Assembly: GCA_027005175.1 (NCBI GenBank)
Contig: JALTMC010000416.1
Location: forward strand, 1 to 16,958
Length of the DNA stretch: 16,958 nt
From: Myxococcales bacterium
GTDB taxonomy: Bacteria > Myxococcota_C > UBA6777
Direction of reading: 5' to 3'
The notes below the pieces were generated by a model. The model made no database searches, was not told the DNA's origin, and worked only from the letters and a program-made list of their open reading frames with translations. A program made the position numbers and the translations under genes. Shown here piece after piece: positions 6,835-12,587 of this stretch; within the stretch, counting starts at the first letter, position 1, and every line of letters starts with the position of its first letter.

Positions 6835-7818
6835 TTAACCTCGCGCTGCGACAATATAATGTCGCCATGGGGCGGGGTAACCCTCTATCGTTTTTTCTAA
6901 GTCTGTAGGGTCTAGGAACTCTTGCAAACTATCGATATCAGCCCAGGCCGTACGGCGCTGTTCCTCGACCGACAAGGGCTCGCTAAAGAAACATCGGAGA
7001 TTCTGAAACCCAGCTCTCGCCATCCAGTGTTCTAAACAAGACCGAGTGGGCAAAAACCAGATACCACGGGCCTTTGCGTATCGTCCTCGCGGAGAGAGAG
7101 AGACAGGCAACTCTCCAGCAATCCCCTGGCAATCAATCACAATTTCACCGCCGGGTGCCAACGCGGATCTCAGCTTTCGCAACAAGCCAACAGGATCTGT
7201 ATGATGATACAAGATCCCCAAACAAAAGATGGTGTCGAAAAATTTGGGATAGAAGTTGATGTGTTCGACACCCAACAACTCAAACGAAAGAGACTCCATT
7301 TGCACAAGATTCTGAATCAACTGAAAGTTCCAAAAGTGTTTTGCAAAAGGCTCAAACCCCACGACACAGTCGGGCTGTTGGTCTGCCATTCGAAACATAA
7401 AGTACCCATTATGACAACCGATGTCAGCCACTCTACGCCCAGAGAGCGGCTGGATATGAGGCTGAATTCGAGACCACTTTAAATCGGAGCGCCACTCTGC
7501 ATCGATCTCAATACCAAACAGTGAAAAAGGGCCCTTCTTCCAAGGTCGAAAGACCTCCAAAGCTCTCAGGAGTCGGTCATACTGTTCGGGAGAGAGGTCA
7601 TCTCTCTGGCCCACAGTCACTCTATCACCTGAAGTATCAGACCAAGAGGAGGAGAGGTCCATCACGGATAGAACAGCCTCTCGGTAAGGTTGAACCCGGT
7701 CTTCCCACAATCGAACCGCTCTGTCTTTACGGATCTGTTGAATCTCATCGCGACAAAGGGGTACGTCGTAGCGTGACAAGATATCAGGAGCGACAAATCC
7801 AAGATCCTCCCTCCACAT
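6835..7818 (-). CDS. cmoB: tRNA U34 carboxymethyltransferase CmoB
   Basis: A 327-residue protein, close in length to E. coli CmoB (323), which transfers the carboxymethyl group of carboxy-SAM to 5-hydroxyuridine 34 of tRNA to give cmo5U34. The sequence matches along its length: RPWKKGPFSLFGIEIDAEWRSD at the substrate pocket, the SAM motif VADIGCHNGYF (130-140), LGILYHHTDP, EEQRRTAW and the C-terminal IEGYPAPWRH. The residues that contact carboxy-SAM in E. coli (K91, W105, Y200, R315) appear here at a constant offset of four: K95, W109, Y204 and R319. It is the last gene of the tRNA-modification operon, starting 3 bp after cmoA ends, with a strong AAGGAGGAG site inside the end of cmoA. The stop is followed directly by the 45-bp tandem array. 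Confidence 0.96.
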   Translation of the reverse strand: MWREDLGFVAPDILSRYDVPLCRDEIQQIRKDRAVRLWEDRVQPYREAVLSVMDLSSSWSDTSGDRVTVGQRDDLSPEQYDRLLRALEVFRPWKKGPFSLFGIEIDAEWRSDLKWSRIQPHIQPLSGRRVADIGCHNGYFMFRMADQQPDCVVGFEPFAKHFWNFQLIQNLVQMESLSFELLGVEHINFYPKFFDTIFCLGILYHHTDPVGLLRKLRSALAPGGEIVIDCQGIAGELPVSLSPRGRYAKARGIWFLPTRSCLEHWMARAGFQNLRCFFSEPLSVEEQRRTAWADIDSLQEFLDPTDLEKTIEGYPAPWRHYIVAARG

Positions 7819-7821
7819 ACG

Positions 7822-8598
7822 TTACTCCTCCTTGGATTTACTACTTTTCAAAGCAACAAAAGAGGTAAAGTTATGCAATTTCATTAACGTATCCACATGT
7901 GCAAAGCCACAATCGATGAGGATTTGAGACTGCTGTGCCGAAGTAAGAGGAACCAAGACATTCTCCAAAGCTTCTTTCTTCCGTTCGATCTCAGTCCGTG
8001 CATAACCGTTATGTTCTTTAAACGCTTCGTAATGCAGAGTCACAGTTTCTTGAAACTGAGGACATGGTGACTTGACCTTCTCACTCAAGAATAACAAGCC
8101 ACCTGGAACCAATCCGTCAAAGACAGCTTGAAGTAACTCTCGTCGTTGGTGTAGCGGAAGAAACTGCAACGTATAGTTCATCACCACAACGCTGCTGTTG
8201 GCAAAAGACGACTCCACTGCACTCTCACAATACAGCTCGACCTCATGCACAGCAGTCAGGCTAGCCAGCTTCTCTCTTGCCTTTTCAATCATTGGGGCTG
8301 AATTATCAATCCCAACAAGAATGGCAGGTTTACGCAAGAACCGCCCCAACAACTCTAAGAAGGTTCCCGTGGAGCAACCAACATCGATGATCCGTGAACC
8401 TTCCTGATGATAAGCCAATGCCCAATGTGCCGCGCATGCCACAACCTCGTGATACAACGGTACAGAGCGAGAGACCATATTGTCAAACACTCGCACCACC
8501 TCTTCGTTAAAAACAAAGGGCTTGGGCCAGGGGCCTTTTTCAAAAAGCTCGTCTTTTTCTGAGCTGAGATACAATTGGGTTGAGGGTCTATCAGGCAT
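7822..8598 (-). CDS. cmoA: Carboxy-S-adenosylmethionine synthase CmoA
   Basis: A 258-residue Rossmann-fold enzyme; E. coli CmoA has 247. CmoA converts SAM and prephenate to carboxy-SAM, the donor used by CmoB. Family blocks are FVFNEEVVRVFDNMVSRSVPLY (the RSVP motif), the SAM loop IIDVGCSTGTF (70-80), VGIDNSAPMIEKAR, VVMNYTLQFLP, GGLLFLSEK and HNGYARTEIERKKEALENVL, then FTSFVALK at the end. The ATG at 8598 is used because the upstream extension to a GTG at 8655 runs into an 8-bp hairpin (8630-8656) and has no family similarity; the ribosome site is only a weak GGAAC. It is followed at 3 bp by cmoB and preceded at 74 bp by trmN6. Confidence 0.95.
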   Translation of the reverse strand: MPDRPSTQLYLSSEKDELFEKGPWPKPFVFNEEVVRVFDNMVSRSVPLYHEVVACAAHWALAYHQEGSRIIDVGCSTGTFLELLGRFLRKPAILVGIDNSAPMIEKAREKLASLTAVHEVELYCESAVESSFANSSVVVMNYTLQFLPLHQRRELLQAVFDGLVPGGLLFLSEKVKSPCPQFQETVTLHYEAFKEHNGYARTEIERKKEALENVLVPLTSAQQSQILIDCGFAHVDTLMKLHNFTSFVALKSSKSKEE

Positions 8599-8629
8599 GG
8601 TCAGATGTTCCGTGTTCCGTGGGGACTCA

Positions 8630-8656
8630 TGTGCGAGTTCCGATTGGGCTCGCACA
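8630..8656 (-). other. 8-bp inverted repeat between trmN6 and cmoA
   Basis: A perfect TGTGCGAG/CTCGCACA stem with an 11-nt loop lies in the 74-bp gap between trmN6 and cmoA. There is no following T-run, so it is not a canonical terminator. It could be an mRNA-processing or stability element that sets expression of cmoAB relative to the upstream genes. Confidence 0.5.
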
Positions 8657-8672
8657 CAAATTCCAAGGTCTT

Positions 8673-9386
8673 TTAAAACCGCAGATAAAAGTCTTTGGTT
8701 AAGGCGGCATACTCTGCGGTATACTCATGTCTTTTTTCTGTTTCGATGACAAGAGTCGCTTCGACACACGTTGTTGGTTCTCGCGTAAGCTCTAGTAAGA
8801 TGCGATGAACAGGCTTATCAGATCGAGGGTGTACTAATAACTTCCTTCGACAGAACCAACCCTCTGCGAGAGCCTGTTCAAGAAGAGACTCTGCCTGCCC
8901 TGTGGGGTAAATCAAAGCGAACCGACCTGAGGGCAACAGCAACGCAGCAGCCGCAGCTAGAAGATCGGTGGGTGAAAGGGTGTCGCTGTGTCGTGCCTGA
9001 TTGCGTGCCACACCTTCTGCTTTGAAAGAGTCTGAAAAGTAAGGAGGGTTCGCAATCAGAAGATCATATCGCCGAGAAGTTCGGAGGCCAAACTCCTGCA
9101 CAGTGGTGTGGTGAATGTCGATGCGTGTGGCCCAAGGAGAGCGAGCAATATTTTCATTCGCTTGTTCTGCTGCCGACTCGTTCATCTCAACAGCATCAAC
9201 TCTAGCTTCCGAACGTTGGGCCAGCATTAAGGCGAGTAATCCACAACCTGTACCGATATCCAAGACGGAGTTCAAGTTGGTAGTATCAACCCAGGCACCA
9301 AGCAACACACCATCGGTCCCAACCTTCATAGCACATCGATCGTGGAAGACGAGAAACTGCTTGAACTGAAAATACGGTCTAGCCAA
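8673..9386 (-). CDS. trmN6: tRNA1(Val) A37 N6-methyltransferase TrmN6
   Basis: A 237-residue protein, against 245 for E. coli TrmN6 (YfiC), which makes m6A37 in tRNA-Val(UAC). Diagnostic blocks are FQFKQFLVFHDRCAMKVGTD (6-25), the SAM loop LDIGTGCGLLALMLAQRS (42-59), the acidic VEMNESAAEQANENIARSPW, the catalytic ANPPY (112-116), ARHSDTL and the C-terminal EYAALTKDFYL. The TTG at 9386 is chosen as start: it overlaps the end of the preceding U32 gene by 8 bp, has GGAG 8 nt upstream, and gives an N terminus matching the E. coli protein. The longer frame back to 9482 lies inside the previous gene. Overlap implies translational coupling. Confidence 0.93.
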   Translation of the reverse strand: MARPYFQFKQFLVFHDRCAMKVGTDGVLLGAWVDTTNLNSVLDIGTGCGLLALMLAQRSEARVDAVEMNESAAEQANENIARSPWATRIDIHHTTVQEFGLRTSRRYDLLIANPPYFSDSFKAEGVARNQARHSDTLSPTDLLAAAAALLLPSGRFALIYPTGQAESLLEQALAEGWFCRRKLLVHPRSDKPVHRILLELTREPTTCVEATLVIETEKRHEYTAEYAALTKDFYLRF

Positions 9387-10560
9387 GATTTTCGCTCCGC
9401 AAGAAAGCCCCAGAGCAGGCTTTCTTTGTCCAAGCAACGACCAAGATCTGCTCCGTGGCTGCTGACTCACAAGGAGCACCATCCAGCGTTTGAAAGACCA
9501 GTGGCTCCGGCAAGAGAAACTCCTCTCCAGAGGGCAGCATCATGGCCCTGACCTCACTTGTTTTGAAGGGTCGCAATGCCACCACCACCATATACTGACG
9601 CTTTTCGCTAAACAGGATCTCGGCCAGGGTGTGCACATCACGATAAGCGTGGTGACTCGCTTTCATTCGCGAGAACTGCCCGGTAGTATTGTTGGTCCGA
9701 AAGAAGGGAGCCCTTGTGGGCCTCGGCCACTCCTTCCGCAACATCGCTGGATTGGAGAGAGTGCACTCAACAATGGTGTCCACATTCTGGGCAGAGTCAG
9801 AGCCGTGACTCAAATGACGAAGATCCAGCCGAACCATAAAGAGGCCCGCCTTCAAGAGTGAAGACAGCCGGTCAAGGATAAACTGATCTTTGTCCAAAAA
9901 CAAAAAGGTCCCATGCATTGTCTCAACCACTGGCATGGGTTTAAAGTTTGAATTCTCCGACGCAGAAACAGCCTCCCACCGAGGAGCCTCACCTTTAGAA
10001 GCACCCGAACCTTCAGGTGAGAGATGTTGTGCCAACAAGGAGCGAGGAGAGTAAAACAGAAGGATACGACCTGCTCCGAGAAGTTCACAAGGGACAGGAA
10101 GCTCTCGACAATACTCCATCAGCTTGTCTTCCGGTAATTCGATGGATAGGATCAATCGTTCCAAGGACGGAGAGAAGATCTCACACCATCCAAGCAAAGC
10201 ACCCTTGTTGTGATTTCCAGTCTCCACATTCAACTGTAGAGGAAGCTTGGGGTGAAACGTCATAAGCCACTGAGCTGCACCGATATCATTGACTCGTACA
10301 GCGTCAAACAATGACCAGTCCCAGGCTTCCAACACAGAAGAAAGCTCCCCCCAAACTCGCTCAGGCAATAGGATGTCCCAGACGAGCACAGGTCGAAGCC
10401 CCTGTGTTCTCGCAGCATCCGCAAGCTCATAGACTTGTTCTTTCGAGAGGCGTCCTTCTCTCGCAAGAATCGCAGGCTCCAACAAGACCTCATGTAGCTG
10501 TGGAATCTCTGCACACCGCATAATATCATCGAGGCTGGTCACAAAGGTTGAGACGTTCAT
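9379..10560 (-). CDS. U32 family protein, YrrN-like, lacking the Fe-S cysteines (probable second hydroxylase subunit)
   Basis: A 393-residue divergent U32 barrel protein. Landmarks parallel the upstream TrhP: LQLNVETGNHN (109-118) for TrhP's HLSTQASCLN, GRILLFYSPRSLLAQHL (164-180) where TrhP has its cysteine-rich stretch, and HGTFLFLDKDQFILDRL (216-232) for MSSKDL. The [4Fe-4S] cysteines are absent. The landmarks TET/VET, RSLL, NGT/HGT and GFF/PFF are those I recall in Bacillus subtilis YrrN, which works with the U32 protein YrrO in making 5-hydroxyuridine 34. This protein is longer than YrrN by a C-terminal strand-rich extension (about 300-393). The start is ATG 10560, one base after the trhP stop, with a poor ribosome site, so re-initiation after trhP is likely. 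Its trmN6 partner overlaps its end. Confidence 0.8.
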   Translation of the reverse strand: MNVSTFVTSLDDIMRCAEIPQLHEVLLEPAILAREGRLSKEQVYELADAARTQGLRPVLVWDILLPERVWGELSSVLEAWDWSLFDAVRVNDIGAAQWLMTFHPKLPLQLNVETGNHNKGALLGWCEIFSPSLERLILSIELPEDKLMEYCRELPVPCELLGAGRILLFYSPRSLLAQHLSPEGSGASKGEAPRWEAVSASENSNFKPMPVVETMHGTFLFLDKDQFILDRLSSLLKAGLFMVRLDLRHLSHGSDSAQNVDTIVECTLSNPAMLRKEWPRPTRAPFFRTNNTTGQFSRMKASHHAYRDVHTLAEILFSEKRQYMVVVALRPFKTSEVRAMMLPSGEEFLLPEPLVFQTLDGAPCESAATEQILVVAWTKKACSGAFLRSENLG

Positions 10561-10561
10561 A

Positions 10562-11806
10562 TCAAGGTTGCGCTCGCACAACATTGAGTTTGTCAACGCA
10601 TTGTAGTTTTTCTGTGCGAGGAAGGCACACAACGCCATCTTGCCGGATGGAAGTCAAAGGTTCCTTACGTACAGAAAAGAGCTTGTCCACCTTCCAAGAA
10701 ATGGGGGCTTTTGCAAAGGGAACGATTTCAATATGATCTCCAACCGAGAGAGGAGCGGTAAGACGCACGACGATACGATCGGGTGTGGTGTCAAGCACAA
10801 TTCCAAGATACTTTCGTGTGCCAGTATTGTTCCCCTGACTTTGGGAGTACACTGAGTCTGGACCAGCAGGTTGCTCCAAAGAGCCCGAAAAGTAATCACG
10901 ATGTGGTATGGCAAGGAGTTCTTCCTGTGCATCTTGGAGCAGGGAATCATCCCATTCACCAGCAGCATAGGCATCAATCAAGCGTCGATAGATCTTACAA
11001 GTTGTCGCAACATAAAAAGAAGACTTCATCCGGCCTTCTATTTTAAGAGAGCAGATACGATGCTGAAAAAACAATCCGATTTGTTCGAGACCCGATAGAT
11101 CTTTGGAGGACATAAAGGGGGTCACGGAAGCATTCTCGGCCTTGGCTCGCATACTCTTGGCTGTGGGAAGAGAAGCTGGCTGACCTTGTTCAAGCTGGTA
11201 GGAGAATCGACAGGATTGAGAGCAGCCTCCCCGGTTCGAGTCGCGACCTGCGGTAAAGTTGGAGATCGTACAATGCCCCGAGTACGACATACACATCGCA
11301 CCATGAACAAACATCTCCACATCAATCGTAGCCTGTTCGCGAATGTGCCCTGACTCTGCTACACTCAGTTCACGTCCAACAATTAAACGCTTAACACCCT
11401 GGGCCTTCCACAACTGTGCCGCATACCTATTTAAACAAGAGGCTTGGGTTGAGAGGTGGATGTCCAGATTGCAACACTGTCGAACTCTTCGAAGTACACC
11501 TAAATCAGAGACAATCACAGCATCCAACTCAATAGACTCCAAAAAGTGACAGAAGTCCTCCAGACCCGCAAAATCATCATCGTGCAAAAATGCATTCAGA
11601 GTCAGATAGACCTTCGCATCGTTAGAATGAGCAAACCTAACAGCTTCTTGAATCTCAGCATCTGTGAAGTTATCAGCACGAGCCCGCAACCCATACTTTT
11701 GCCCCCCCACATACACAGCATTCGCGCCGTACTTCACGGCCACTTTCAATCGCTCCAGATTTTTGGCAGGTGCCAGCAACTCGGGTTTCCACATCTTACT
11801 TTTCAT
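10562..11806 (-). CDS. trhP: U32 family tRNA U34 hydroxylase TrhP (YegQ/YrrO-like)
   Basis: A 414-residue member of peptidase family U32 in the YegQ/YrrO branch. TrhP hydroxylates wobble uridine 34 in a prephenate-dependent, oxygen-independent way and carries a [4Fe-4S] cluster. The N terminus KPELLAPAKNLERLKVAVKY and AVYVGGQKYGLRARA are typical. The cysteine set is C172, C179, C195 and C199 within HGAMCMSYSGHCTIS and RDSNRGGCSQSCRFSY, with another cysteine in HRICSLKIEGRM. The C-terminal HRDYFSGSL and a strand-rich domain complete it. ATG 11806 is chosen (AAGG 8 nt upstream); GTG 11836 gives an atypical extension. It is the first gene of a five-gene operon with its paralogue, trmN6, cmoA and cmoB. 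The product should supply ho5U34 to CmoB. Confidence 0.9.
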   Translation of the reverse strand: MKSKMWKPELLAPAKNLERLKVAVKYGANAVYVGGQKYGLRARADNFTDAEIQEAVRFAHSNDAKVYLTLNAFLHDDDFAGLEDFCHFLESIELDAVIVSDLGVLRRVRQCCNLDIHLSTQASCLNRYAAQLWKAQGVKRLIVGRELSVAESGHIREQATIDVEMFVHGAMCMSYSGHCTISNFTAGRDSNRGGCSQSCRFSYQLEQGQPASLPTAKSMRAKAENASVTPFMSSKDLSGLEQIGLFFQHRICSLKIEGRMKSSFYVATTCKIYRRLIDAYAAGEWDDSLLQDAQEELLAIPHRDYFSGSLEQPAGPDSVYSQSQGNNTGTRKYLGIVLDTTPDRIVVRLTAPLSVGDHIEIVPFAKAPISWKVDKLFSVRKEPLTSIRQDGVVCLPRTEKLQCVDKLNVVRAQP

Positions 11807-11849
11807 CCTCTCTGCCTTCGATGAATCGATTTTCACAAGGTCGTTTAAC

Positions 11850-11863
11850 CTTTTTTAAAAAAG
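11850..11863. promoter_or_regulatory. A/T palindrome upstream of trhP
   Basis: CTTTTTTAAAAAAG is a 14-bp perfect palindrome about 45 bp upstream of the trhP start. It may be an UP-like or bent-DNA element or part of the operon promoter; no good -35/-10 pair was found beside it. A weak candidate (TTTACA, then TAAATAAT after 18 bp) overlaps the end of the repeat element near 11945-11980 on the minus strand. Confidence 0.3.
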
Positions 11864-11954
11864 AATCTTCCCTCAAGAATCGAAGAGATAAGGTAGCAAC
11901 CGTTCTGTGAAACCTACAGCCACGCATACGTTATCTCTTTTTCTGATTATTTAC

Positions 11955-12200
11955 ACGGGAACCTGACAGCCTGTAAAACAAATGGATATAGCGAAATCCC
12001 CTGTATATTCGTGAGGCTGCCCCCCACTCGAAGGCTCTCTGAGCTACCCCTTCGGGGCACTTAGAACAACGTACCCTTCAGGGAAAATGAAAGGCTTGAG
12101 CCGACTTCAGTCGGATTTTTCTTCCTCAGAATGAGGGTTCTAGCCCCATTCTGAACCTGTGTCAATCCATGGTTCGAAGCAAGCTTGCAGTACATTTGTC
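11955..12200 (-). repeat. Structured ~246-bp intergenic element, copy A
   Basis: This sequence aligns over its length with 16578-16823, with strong identity in the hairpin blocks. Stems are 12011-12027, 12046-12058, 12101-12114 and 12127-12153. Three departures from perfect pairing in these stems are A:C on the plus strand but G.U on the minus strand, hence the strand given. The copy lies in the 781-bp gap between the kinase gene and trhP, about 150 bp upstream of trhP. Within this gap, 11807-11954 holds the A/T palindrome, 12201-12388 holds a tiny open frame with a strong ribosome site at 12219-12268, and the MITE follows. No known RNA family was recognised. Confidence 0.8.
12101..12120 (+). 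terminator. Terminator-like hairpin inside repeat copy A
   Basis: CCGAC(ttca)GTCGG followed by A and TTTTT reads as a short intrinsic terminator on the plus strand. The second copy keeps stem and T-run with a different loop. No plus-strand gene ends nearby, so its purpose is unclear. Confidence 0.5.
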
Positions 12201-12388
12201 ATCGCAAACTTGCACACCAAAGGAGGCAATCCATGGTTATGTCCATTTCTTTTCATAACAATATCTAGATGATAGCGTATTTTGACTCAAGCACTGTTAG
12301 AAGCCCGTTACATCAAGCAGGCAAACACAAAAGACAAGCACTTCTCCAAGACAGTGTCGTGCGACTCCCCTTCCTCGACCTGCATAGG

Positions 12389-12552
12389 TTAGGGTCCGTC
12401 CAAAAAGAAAGTCGTTGATTTGATCTTCGATTCGCCGCCCTGGCAAGCCTCTCCGACGAGAGAATCGCTTGCTATTCCGAGGAGGTGTAACGCAGCCAGG
12501 GTGGATGAAGCAGAAATGCAAACGGTATCGGTTATTTTTGGACGGACCCTAA
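12389..12552. mobile_element. 164-bp foldback MITE with 18-bp inverted ends
   Basis: TTAGGGTCCGTCCAAAAA at 12389-12406 is the exact reverse complement of 12535-12552. If the terminal repeat proper begins at GGGTCC, both ends are flanked by TA, a TA target duplication as made by IS630/Tc1-mariner-type and some IS5-group transposases. The interior folds further: CCGCCCTGGC pairs with GCCAGGGTGG (one wobble), GCAAGC (12443-12448) with GCTTGC (12467-12472), and CTCTC(cgac)GAGAG forms the tip. No transposase is encoded, so it would be non-autonomous. The family is not assigned. Confidence 0.8.
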
Positions 12553-12587
12553 AGCTCGACGGTCGATCCACAAAGCCCAGAGAAACT

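Noticed and set aside
6641-6854. Repetitive open frames on both strands across the 45-bp array
   Set aside because: The unit length is a multiple of three, so several frames stay open automatically; no start signal and no protein-like composition.
9387-9482. N-terminal extension of TrmN6
   Set aside because: It lies wholly inside the upstream U32 gene and would add 32 residues absent from the family; the overlapping TTG has the better ribosome site.
12170-12185. GGTTCGAA motif in the repeat element as a possible tRNA T-arm
   Set aside because: No complementary T-stem flanks the loop in either copy and no acceptor or anticodon arm can be drawn.
12389-12571. 60-codon minus-strand frame through the MITE as a transposase fragment
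   Set aside because: It shows no DDE motif or transposase similarity and is better explained by the foldback structure.
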